DNA from: Haladaptatiplasma sp964454575
GTDB lineage: Archaea; Thermoplasmatota; Thermoplasmata; Halarchaeoplasmatales; Halarchaeoplasmataceae
Reading direction: 5' to 3'
Length of the DNA stretch: 6,191 nt
Assembly (NCBI GenBank): GCA_964454575.1
Contig: CAYVTG010000090.1
Location: 1 to 6,191 of the forward strand
Position numbers and translations under genes: made by a program. This document shows positions 1 through 5,392 of the stretch, one piece after another. Every line of letters starts with the position of its first letter. Positions within the stretch are counted from its first letter, which is position 1. Under the pieces are notes generated by a model that saw nothing but the letters and a program-made list of their open reading frames with translations, was not told where the DNA came from and did no database searches.

Positions 1-105
1 GAGTTCTTTTGTGCCCAATTTATCGAAGGTGTCCTTTGATATCCTAGCCCTACCGCTTTGACCGATTATACTCTTCTTTACCTTAAGTTCGACTGGATCT
101 GTCAT
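1..105 (-). CDS. VAT-N/Cdc48-N-like beta-barrel protein, N-terminal part only
   Basis: An open frame runs from ATG (103-105) off the left edge, giving 35 visible residues beginning MTDPVELKVKKSIIGQSGRA and continuing through RISKDTFDKLG. The pattern LKV-x-K-x(7)-GRARIS-KDTFDKLG resembles the first strand and turn of the double-psi beta-barrel at the N-terminus of archaeal VAT/Cdc48 ATPases (typically LKV...GRGIARIDPDTMKELG), and less closely AbrB-like barrels. Too little is visible to tell an AAA ATPase from a small stand-alone barrel protein. A GGAG lies 9 bases upstream of the ATG. An in-frame GTG (106-108) directly before it, overlapping the previous stop TAG by one base, is an alternative start. 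It is the last gene visible in the eight-gene run and almost certainly shares its transcript. The gene is real with good confidence; the fold call is tentative. Confidence 0.68.
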   Translation of the reverse strand, partial: MTDPVELKVKKSIIGQSGRARISKDTFDKLGTKEL

Positions 106-107
106 CA

Positions 108-329
108 CTATTTTCTCCTTTTTTCATCTTTTAGATCCAGTTTTAGCCCTCGTGCATCTCTTTTCACTCGTGATAATCTATGCCTGATGTTCTTAGTTTT
201 GGTACTGACACGGTCGTAGTATTCGTCTCCCTCGGCTGCTGCTTTCTCTATCTTTGTGTGCCTTAAAGCTAAAAAGATAGCGATGATTATGAAAATGATA
301 ACCAATATTACTGCGATGGTCCATATCAT
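108..329 (-). CDS. Short membrane-anchored basic helix protein (73 aa), unknown function
   Basis: Residues 2-22 form one very hydrophobic segment rich in Ile/Val (MIWTIAVILVIIFIIIAIFL), followed at once by LRHTK and a helical tail that becomes strongly basic and ends KDEKRRK. The positive charges just after the segment predict an outside N-terminus and a cytoplasmic tail, so this is a signal anchor rather than a cleaved signal. The tail (about 23-73) has helix-forming spacing and could be a short amphipathic or coiled-coil region. The start ATG overlaps the stop of the PRC-barrel gene in an ATGA junction (326-329). The upstream ribosome site is weak (AAGGG), so translation is probably coupled. 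No known family is recognised. It is the third single-pass anchor in the run and has the same topology as the other two. Confidence 0.8.
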   Translation of the reverse strand: MIWTIAVILVIIFIIIAIFLALRHTKIEKAAAEGDEYYDRVSTKTKNIRHRLSRVKRDARGLKLDLKDEKRRK

Positions 330-826
330 TTATCTACGCCCTTCACTTTGGTAGAAAGAAGTATCCTATCTCCTTTGATATCGGTCACGGAGCTAGTGGG
401 TATCCTCAATCTTCTTTTTGCAGGATTCAATCCCAGTGGATTTACTAGTATCTTCCAAACCATCCACGGTTTTTTGCCTGCGTATAATTCAAAATCATAC
501 ACTTTGCCGATCTCCTGACCTTCTACATCCTCGATGGGTTTCTTGATCAACCGTGAAAGAAACAGTGGCTTTGCAGTATTGGGTGTTTCTCGTCCTTTGA
601 TGTACTTCTTTAGGACTATATCTCCGTCTTCCATTATCCCCGAGAAGATGTCCACGGGATAAAAAGCACCTTCTTTGTCTATTAGCCCTGATTCGACCAT
701 CACCTCTCTTGCCGACCAGTAAGACTTCCCGACACATGCAATTATCTCCACTATCTTTGCTCGGGTCTTCTCATTTGGAACTTGGACACTTCGCCTTATT
801 ATTTCAGAATACAGGATGGTTTTCAT
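326..826 (-). CDS. Tandem PRC-barrel domain protein (166 aa)
   Basis: Residues about 87-163 form a recognisable PRC-barrel: LFLSRLIKKPIEDVEGQEIG, then KVYDFEL, a long strand around WMVWKILV, RIPTSSV and a closing GDRILLST. Residues about 4-78 match the same layout (LYSEIIRRSV..., AREVMVE, FYPVDIFSGI, GDIVLKKYIKG), so the protein is an internal duplication of two barrels. The first copy is degenerate: it lacks the G-x-x-IGKV turn. PRC-barrels are small beta-rich adaptor domains; members occur in photosynthetic reaction centre H subunits, in RimM, next to MgtE transporters, and in haloarchaeal cell-division proteins of the CdpB type. No membrane segment or signal peptide is visible, so a cytoplasmic adaptor role is likely. 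A GGAGATATGAT ribosome site precedes the ATG. The gene lies 12 bases after the zinc-ribbon gene and overlaps the next gene by 4 bases. Confidence 0.85.
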   Translation of the reverse strand: MKTILYSEIIRRSVQVPNEKTRAKIVEIIACVGKSYWSAREVMVESGLIDKEGAFYPVDIFSGIMEDGDIVLKKYIKGRETPNTAKPLFLSRLIKKPIEDVEGQEIGKVYDFELYAGKKPWMVWKILVNPLGLNPAKRRLRIPTSSVTDIKGDRILLSTKVKGVDK

Positions 827-838
827 ATCATATCTCCA

Positions 839-1174
839 TCATAACGTTAATTCGAGACCTCCGCAGTACGGGCATTCCTTTTCATGATCTTTAAACATCT
901 TACACTTTTTGCAGAATGCACTACCGTACTTGTTCTTTTTCGGTCTTCCTTCCTGAGTGAAAAGTAGGGATTCTACCTTATCGATACGTTCCCTGTTCTC
1001 AGTTATAGTGATCTGACGATTTACGAGGTCACGGAGCTCTTTTATACCGATATCTGCGACCTTCTTTGTTTTGAGATATTTTTGCAGTAACTTCAATCGT
1101 TTATAGGGTTGGTCGCCCTGAGCCAGTATATAGCTGTTCACGACTTTACTCAACATCTCTTTATTTTTGATCAA
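839..1174 (-). CDS. Helical protein with C-terminal zinc ribbon (111 aa)
   Basis: The first 70 or so residues are predicted helical, charged and without a membrane segment. A basic linker (QEGRPKKNKYG) leads to a zinc ribbon with two CxxC knuckles, CKKC and CPYC, separated by nine residues; the cysteines are residues 88, 91, 101 and 104 counted from the TTG start. Such ribbons bind one zinc ion and often mediate nucleic-acid or protein contacts; the target is unknown. The start is chosen at TTG (1172-1174) because a perfect GAGGTG sits six bases upstream. A GTG at 1183 would add three residues but overlaps that ribosome site, and an in-frame ATG at 1156 has no clear ribosome site. The gene follows the TAG stop of its upstream neighbour by 11 bases. 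It is too long and differently built to be a stand-alone Trm112 partner. Confidence 0.8.
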   Translation of the reverse strand: MIKNKEMLSKVVNSYILAQGDQPYKRLKLLQKYLKTKKVADIGIKELRDLVNRQITITENRERIDKVESLLFTQEGRPKKNKYGSAFCKKCKMFKDHEKECPYCGGLELTL

Positions 1175-1180
1175 TTTACA

Positions 1181-1186
1181 CACCTC
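1181..1186 (-). promoter_or_regulatory. Ribosome binding site GAGGTG that favours a TTG start
   Basis: On the minus strand the text reads TAGAGGTGTGTAAATTG. GAGGTG fully complements the archaeal 16S 3' end (CACCUC) and lies six bases before TTG (1174-1172). The upstream candidate GTG (1183-1181) is part of this site, so it is a poor start. This decides the start of the zinc-ribbon gene. Confidence 0.6.
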
Positions 1187-1515
1187 TACAATATGTGTGT
1201 CTCTATCTTGTCCAAACGTCGTTTTAAGACGGCTATCTCCGCTGCAGCGTCCTTTTGAAATTCCTTTACATCTTTGATATCTTCCACGATGCCGTCATAC
1301 TTCTGTTCGTATATATTAAGATCTAGCTCTCTCACAAGACCGTACTCATCTATGTACTCATCAAAATGCTGATCTAGATATTTTTCTATGCTTCGGTCTA
1401 TCACAGTTCTCTTGTAGCCGCTTCCCTCTATCTCTACCTCACCGGGAAACAACATATTCTGCAATTTGTCCAGGATGTTATCGCCGGTTGGTTTTTCATC
1501 AATATATTCAGACAT
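1186..1515 (-). CDS. Soluble helical/coiled-coil protein (109 aa), paralogue of the first gene in the run
   Basis: This acidic, predicted all-helical protein has no membrane segment. Residues 46-105 (from YLDQHFDEY to RRLDKIE) align without gaps to residues 31-90 of the 98-aa protein that opens the run. They share Tyr and His near the start, a DL pair, a D-x-x-x-VK stretch (DIKDVKEF versus DMDEVKDW) and an R-x-x-x-x-E ending in a coiled coil. Over the slightly longer 68-position alignment I count 15 identities. The ATG at 1513-1515 is preferred because AGGAGATG ends seven bases upstream. A TTG at 1521 overlaps the previous stop (TTGA) and would add two residues. No database family is recognised. 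The gene may encode a subunit that pairs or oligomerises with its paralogue. Confidence 0.8.
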   Translation of the reverse strand: MSEYIDEKPTGDNILDKLQNMLFPGEVEIEGSGYKRTVIDRSIEKYLDQHFDEYIDEYGLVRELDLNIYEQKYDGIVEDIKDVKEFQKDAAAEIAVLKRRLDKIETHIL

Positions 1516-1517
1516 AT

Positions 1518-1928
1518 TCAAACATCTCCTCCGAATAATTCGGTTTCTGCATCCTTCAGATCCTTAAGTGTTCTCAGGAGCTTTGCGTTATCGGCTCCTC
1601 GTTCAAGGCGCTGCATCCGTTCTTCCAGTTCGTTCATAAGCGCCAGAGACCTTCTCGATAGTATAGCTTTATCTCTTACTATCTCATCTATCTTGGTTTT
1701 TTCATCATCCCGCAATACCATGGAGGCTTCCTTCAGATGCTCTATATACTTCTCTTTTTCCAGCATATCCATTTTTTTAGCCTTCAATCTCAGATCCGCA
1801 AGCTCTCTTCTCGCTTTCTCTTGTTCTCTTGTGTTGACCATCTTTGCTATCAATGCAAGTATGATTATTATCACAAGCGAATAGAATATGGTCATGAAGT
1901 TTTCCGTGATTATGGTTTCTACACTCAT
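1518..1928 (-). CDS. Membrane-anchored coiled-coil protein (136 aa), unknown function
   Basis: A short N-terminus (MSVETIITEN) is followed by one hydrophobic segment at about residues 11-28 (around IFYSLVIIIILALIA), then a long charged helix rich in Lys, Arg and Glu. Heptad-like spacing of Leu, Ile and Met is visible at about 35-75 and again at 95-130 (NELEERMQRLERG, then LLRTLKDLKDAE). The basic residues just after the segment predict that the coil faces the cytoplasm. The ATG overlaps the stop of the upstream gene in an ATGA junction (1925-1928), and GAGGAG lies a few bases upstream, so translation is both coupled and ribosome-site driven. I do not recognise a family. The layout resembles generic membrane-anchored scaffolding or spacer proteins, but no catalytic or binding motif is visible. 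Confidence 0.82.
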   Translation of the reverse strand: MSVETIITENFMTIFYSLVIIIILALIAKMVNTREQEKARRELADLRLKAKKMDMLEKEKYIEHLKEASMVLRDDEKTKIDEIVRDKAILSRRSLALMNELEERMQRLERGADNAKLLRTLKDLKDAETELFGGDV

Positions 1929-2269
1929 ATTATCTCCTCATCAGATACGTTTCGTTCCATGGTATTGATCCTGTCTTCCACCGTATCGAGCTGTTTGTCG
2001 ATATTCGTGCTCTTATTCTTCAGTGCTTGGATCTCGTTGGACACACTGCCCAACCTTGCCTGCATACCCTCAGCCCATTCATGGGCCTTATCTTTATCTA
2101 TCAAGTCCCAATTATCGACTATATTGTCGAAGTATTCAACAAAATACAGCTCGACGTGGTTAGGTAAATGGCCATACATCTGCTCTAGTGCTTGATTTCT
2201 AGCTCTGTGTCTGAGATAAAGTATTCCGATAACGAACACCAGGATTATCAATATCAAGATTCCCCACAT
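1925..2269 (-). CDS. Membrane-anchored coiled-coil protein (114 aa), possible member of the paralogous trio
   Basis: Residues 2-19 form a single hydrophobic segment starting almost at the N-terminus (MWGILILIILVFVIGILYL), followed by RHRAR. This predicts a signal anchor with a cytoplasmic C-terminal domain. A GHLP motif (33-36) echoes GHLP in the 98-aa protein. Residues 46-105 (YFDNIVDNW to TVEDRINTME) can be laid gaplessly on the same 60-residue window of the two soluble paralogues. The two alignments disagree by about 12 to 15 residues, so an insertion is possible and kinship is less certain than for the soluble pair. The second half is a plausible coiled coil (EIQALKN, IDKQLDTVEDRI). GGAGGAA lies upstream of the ATG, and the gene starts two bases after the previous stop. 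Confidence 0.82.
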   Translation of the reverse strand: MWGILILIILVFVIGILYLRHRARNQALEQMYGHLPNHVELYFVEYFDNIVDNWDLIDKDKAHEWAEGMQARLGSVSNEIQALKNKSTNIDKQLDTVEDRINTMERNVSDEEII

Positions 2270-2271
2270 AT

Positions 2272-2568
2272 CTATTCCTCCTCCACACCGTATCTTTTCT
2301 CCAAGCGTTCGACTCTGTGCCTAGCCTCTTCCATTCTATCTTCGGTCGATGCTTTCCAATCTTTGACCTCGTCCATATCTGCCACGAACTGTTCGATCTT
2401 CTTATCAACCCCTTTAAGATCTCTTCGAAGAGCCAATTTGTAATCGGTTATCAGCTCCGGAAGGTGGCCTGTTACGTACTGGTCTACCTTATCGGAAGGC
2501 ATTATCGCTTTGGTACGGAGATAGCCTCTTACCCGTTCCATCATACCTACTTGTGATTCTTCTCCCAT
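2272..2568 (-). CDS. Soluble helical/coiled-coil protein (98 aa), first gene of the run
   Basis: This charged protein has no signal or membrane segment. An N-terminal helix (about 8-20) leads to a segment containing YVTGHLPELITDY (31-43), then a C-terminal coiled coil ending RHRVERLEKRYG. Residues 31-90 align without gaps to residues 46-105 of the 109-aa protein three genes downstream, so the two are probably diverged copies. The ATG is fixed by AGGTGA six bases upstream (2575-2580). A TATA-like element lies about 55 bases before the start, making this the likely first gene of a multi-gene transcript. No known family is recognised. The high coiled-coil content suggests homo- or hetero-oligomers with the other products of the run. 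Confidence 0.8.
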   Translation of the reverse strand: MGEESQVGMMERVRGYLRTKAIMPSDKVDQYVTGHLPELITDYKLALRRDLKGVDKKIEQFVADMDEVKDWKASTEDRMEEARHRVERLEKRYGVEEE

Positions 2569-2622
2569 TTACTTTCACCTATATCATATCGATTCATTCT
2601 TTAACCCAATAACGACATGGGC

Positions 2623-2630
2623 GTATATAA
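2623..2630 (-). promoter_or_regulatory. TATA-box-like element upstream of the small-gene run
   Basis: On the minus strand TTATATAC lies inside an A/T-rich stretch (TTAATATTATATACG) in the 77-base gap between the oxidoreductase gene and the 98-aa gene. With usual archaeal spacing, transcription would start near 2600, leaving a leader of about 30 bases that contains the AGGTGA ribosome site. The bases upstream of the box match the BRE consensus only weakly. No oligo-T terminator for the oxidoreductase gene is evident in the same gap. Confidence 0.5.
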
Positions 2631-2645
2631 TATTAATGGAAACTT

Positions 2646-4760
2646 TTAATCGGCTAGTTCCATGACCTCTGGTATATCGCCGAAGCCCAGTTCCTTCATC
2701 TTCTCTTTGGTGGGTACTCCGTTTTCGCTCCAACCTCTTCGCTTGTAAACAGCGTCCATTAGTTTTTGATATTGAGCTTCACGATATTCTCTGATAGCTT
2801 TCATCTTTTCCTCAGTGGTCATACCTTCGGGGTCCACATCGACCGATCCCTTTAACTGGTCGTCATAGCGTTCCTGTCTGGATTCGTACTCTTCAACGGT
2901 CACAGGTCCGACCGATCTGTAAGGTATACTATCGGTATCCCTTGTGCCGTAACCGAGTCTCTTACCGAATATACGCTGGAAGTTGTAAACCCTTTCAGAC
3001 ATCTTTATTAGATCATCGGCTTCCGATTCCCGACCGGTGACTCCTGAGAAGAAATCTGCATACCATTTAACGTGTTTCATCACCTTGGCCGGCTCTGCAT
3101 TCTCTTTGTTGTCCTCCGGCACTATATCGTTCCAGGGTAACTTGCACAGGCCGTTCAAACCGAACCAGGTCCTCCACATGGGGAACCAATGCAGTGCCTC
3201 CGCCTTCTGTTCAAAGGTAGGCATGAAGTTCTCCACCATATCCAAGAATATGAGCCATGCTTCGTCGTGCTGAGGTCCTTTGAGTGCCAGTCCGTAGCCT
3301 CCCTGCTGTGCGAGCGATTCTTTGGTCATGTATTCCGAGTACTCTAGGCCCTTGCACTCCATACCGATATCCTCCATGAGTTCTCTGTCGGCACCGTATT
3401 CCTTGGCAAAGTGATCTTTCATACGTCTAACGCCTTTACCTACCACGGCACCGAAGCCTTCGCCTTTGCCCATCTGGTGAAGTATCTCCATGGCCGCTTC
3501 CTTGTTACCGAATTCCAAGGTAGTTCCCGGGATAACGTCTTTTGGTATGAGTCCGCGCTCCGCACATTCCATGGCGAATGCAGTAGCCGTACCCACCGAG
3601 ATGGTGTCTACACCGTATGTATCACAGTAAAAATTCATCTCTATAACATGGTCTGCATCGAAGATACCACAGTTGCTTCCACATCCTGCGATGGTCTCGT
3701 ATTCCGGACCGTCTACCAGTACCTTTTGTCCCTTATAAGATCCTGTCGATATCTCGAAGTTGGTAACACAGTGTGCACACTGTACGGTACACCCGCTTAC
3801 GCACCCGTCGTAGCCTTTGTCAAATTTATTTCTAAAGACCTCTTCGTTCAATCCGTCGGCGTCTTTGTGAGAACCATACTGGTAATTGTGTGTCGGCAGA
3901 AGATCAAAATCGTTCATTATCGGTGTCAGATGCGCCGTACCTACGGAGGCCATATCGTTCTGTTTCTTGTCCAGTGTGACTATCTCTTTTGAATGTGCTC
4001 TCCCAGCCTCCTTGAGCCTTTCCGGGTCCGCCGGATTGATACCTTTATTCTCTCCTTTGGATCTTACCACCAGTGCGACTATGTTCTTATCTCTGAAAAC
4101 AGTACCGATACCACCCCTGCCAGCCTGCTTGTATCTCACCTCTTTACGATTCAAGTCGTACCAGCTGAAGTTCAAGCAGCCGAAGAACGTATTCTCCGCA
4201 CCGGGTCCGGACGAAACAACGGATACCTGTCGTGGATCGTCTTTACCGTATAATTCCGTCAACTTATGGCTTATCCCGTAGGAATCATCGGGGAGGTCTT
4301 TCGGCGGTTTATGGAAGCTCACTGTCTTCTCGATACCATCTATGTAAACTATCACTTCCTCGTCAGATCTTCCCTGTATCTCAAGAGCATCGAAACCGGC
4401 GAATAACAGCAGCGGTCCGAAGTAGCCGCCGACGTTGGAATCTATGATCGAACCGGTAAGCGGTGATATGGAAGTAACTAAACTGTTACCGCTCCCAGGA
4501 TATATTGTGCTGCCGCCCAAAGGGCCACTAGATATACATATCTCATTTTCCGGGTCGTCCCATTTTGTATCATCTTTGACTCCATTCCACATAAGCCAAA
4601 GGTCAAATCCCTTACCACCCACGAAGAGTTCCTTCATCTGTTCCGTGACCTCTTTTGTGTTTATCTCTTTCTTGCTGAGGTCAACGTACAATGTCTTTCC
4701 CGTATACCCCTTCTTTACCTTACTCTTCTCATATCCGATACTCTTTATTTCTTGATCCAT
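2646..4760 (-). CDS. Aldehyde ferredoxin oxidoreductase family protein, tungsten-type (704 aa)
   Basis: Family members oxidise aldehydes to carboxylates (some act on other substrates) with a tungsto-bispterin and one [4Fe-4S] cluster, passing electrons to ferredoxin in the cytoplasm. Visible landmarks are GYTGKTLYVDLS at 18-29 (N-terminal domain), GSGNSLVTS at 89-97, GRGGIGTVFRDKN at 214-226, cysteines 320/324/328/331, GPEYETIAGCGSNCG at 351-365, DTYGVD at 380-385 (pterin-contact type DxxGxD), GLNGLC at 534-539 with the distal cluster cysteine C539, and the C-terminal RRGWSENGVPT at 674-684. The length is above the roughly 605 of the Pyrococcus furiosus enzyme. Oddities are a C-x3-C-x3-C spacing where C-x2-C-x3-C is usual, and Gly instead of Asp in the second DxxGLC motif. 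ATG 4760 is chosen over ATG 4793 because it has an AGGATGTG ribosome site; it still leaves about 17 residues before the conserved start. No ferredoxin or cofactor gene is adjacent, so the substrate is undetermined. Confidence 0.93.
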   Translation of the reverse strand: MDQEIKSIGYEKSKVKKGYTGKTLYVDLSKKEINTKEVTEQMKELFVGGKGFDLWLMWNGVKDDTKWDDPENEICISSGPLGGSTIYPGSGNSLVTSISPLTGSIIDSNVGGYFGPLLLFAGFDALEIQGRSDEEVIVYIDGIEKTVSFHKPPKDLPDDSYGISHKLTELYGKDDPRQVSVVSSGPGAENTFFGCLNFSWYDLNRKEVRYKQAGRGGIGTVFRDKNIVALVVRSKGENKGINPADPERLKEAGRAHSKEIVTLDKKQNDMASVGTAHLTPIMNDFDLLPTHNYQYGSHKDADGLNEEVFRNKFDKGYDGCVSGCTVQCAHCVTNFEISTGSYKGQKVLVDGPEYETIAGCGSNCGIFDADHVIEMNFYCDTYGVDTISVGTATAFAMECAERGLIPKDVIPGTTLEFGNKEAAMEILHQMGKGEGFGAVVGKGVRRMKDHFAKEYGADRELMEDIGMECKGLEYSEYMTKESLAQQGGYGLALKGPQHDEAWLIFLDMVENFMPTFEQKAEALHWFPMWRTWFGLNGLCKLPWNDIVPEDNKENAEPAKVMKHVKWYADFFSGVTGRESEADDLIKMSERVYNFQRIFGKRLGYGTRDTDSIPYRSVGPVTVEEYESRQERYDDQLKGSVDVDPEGMTTEEKMKAIREYREAQYQKLMDAVYKRRGWSENGVPTKEKMKELGFGDIPEVMELAD

Positions 4761-4765
4761 TTTAA

Positions 4766-4773
4766 CACATCCT
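4766..4773 (-). promoter_or_regulatory. Ribosome binding site deciding the oxidoreductase start
   Basis: The minus strand reads AGGATGTG followed by TTAAA and ATG (4760). GGATGTG differs by one base from GGAGGTG. The upstream in-frame ATG at 4793 has no such site and would add 11 residues (MGALQLSGCVK) with no counterpart in the family as I know it. Confidence 0.5.
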
Positions 4774-4806
4774 GATAGCTGCAGAGCACCCATCTTTAGT
4801 GGTCAC

Positions 4807-4814
4807 TTATTAAA
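4807..4814 (-). promoter_or_regulatory. Possible TATA-like element before the oxidoreductase gene
   Basis: The minus strand reads AATTTAATAAG in the 55-base gap after the methyltransferase stop. With archaeal spacing a transcript would start near 4785, downstream of ATG 4793 but upstream of ATG 4760, which fits the chosen start. The match is weak and could be chance A/T richness. Confidence 0.27.
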
Positions 4815-4815
4815 T

Positions 4816-5391
4816 TTACTGTTTCCGCAGCTCAAAGGCATAGAGCGTCTCAAAATCATACCTCTTCTCTTTCGTTGCATGCACGGTATAATGCTGCTCT
4901 ATAAATCCTTGGATCTCATCCATGGGAGACATATCCGAGCCGCAGAGATACAGTCTACTATCTTCATGCATATATCTTCGGGCCTCTTCAAGGAATCGTA
5001 GTATCGTTTCGTCTCCTCTCTCACCACCGTCCCATCGAACATCTGTATCGGACCCTTCGATCTTGGGTAGATAAGGGGGATTGAAGATCATCACATCCCA
5101 ATTACCTTTGACCGGTTCGAACATATCTCCTACCAGGACGTTTTGAAGTTCAGCACCGTTCGTTTTGGCATTGATTTTTGTAAGCTTGGCCGCTTCATCG
5201 TTGATATCCACGACCGTAACCTTACCTCCGGCCAGCGCACAGTGGATCGAGATCACACCTGAACCGCAGCCGATCTCCAGAACACTATCTCCCTTGTTGA
5301 CTTCTATCAAGCTAACTAACAGATATGAATCGTCATCCGGTCGGTAAACCCCCTCTTTAACGGATATATCCAGATCTGAGTTTATTTCCAA
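4816..5391 (-). CDS. HemK2/Mtq2-like protein N5-glutamine methyltransferase (191 aa)
   Basis: This is a class I SAM-dependent methyltransferase. It carries the family's opening GVYRPDDDSYLL (14-25), SAM motif I LEIGCGSG (38-45), the acidic motif II residue in VVDIN (60-64), GDMFEPV (88-94), the catalytic NPPY (104-107) that holds the target amide, and a C-terminal KRYDFETLYAFEL. A start as short as this, without the N-terminal helical domain of bacterial PrmC, is typical of archaeal/eukaryotic HemK2/Mtq2. Those enzymes methylate the Gln of the GGQ motif in release factor aRF1/eRF1, usually with Trm112 as partner; that role here is inferred from family. The start is TTG (5389-5391), since no ATG or GTG fits before the conserved motif; GAGGG lies six bases upstream. 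It follows the helical-repeat gene by one base, so translation is likely coupled. Confidence 0.9.
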   Translation of the reverse strand: MEINSDLDISVKEGVYRPDDDSYLLVSLIEVNKGDSVLEIGCGSGVISIHCALAGGKVTVVDINDEAAKLTKINAKTNGAELQNVLVGDMFEPVKGNWDVMIFNPPYLPKIEGSDTDVRWDGGERGDETILRFLEEARRYMHEDSRLYLCGSDMSPMDEIQGFIEQHYTVHATKEKRYDFETLYAFELRKQ

Positions 5392-5392
5392 A

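Noticed and set aside
839..1174. Zinc-ribbon protein as the Trm112 partner of the methyltransferase
   Set aside because: Trm112-type proteins are about 60 residues with a different ribbon layout. This one has a long helical stalk and lies in a separate gene run.
108..2274. TAG stops (108-110, 1186-1188, 2272-2274) as possible pyrrolysine codons
   Set aside because: Each TAG is followed within a few bases by the start or ribosome site of the next gene, so they act as normal stops.
3411..3992. Long plus-strand open frame (193 codons) opposite the oxidoreductase gene
   Set aside because: It is antisense to a strongly conserved enzyme gene and has no ribosome site or recognisable protein pattern. 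The other plus-strand frames in the window are shadows for the same reason.
4761..4793. Longer oxidoreductase start at ATG 4793
   Set aside because: There is no ribosome site upstream, it adds 11 residues unlike the family, and ATG 4760 has a good site.
4799..4808. Inverted repeat AGTG-GT-CACT in the gap before the oxidoreductase gene
   Set aside because: Four-base arms occur often by chance and flanking bases do not extend the symmetry. It is too weak to call an operator or terminator.
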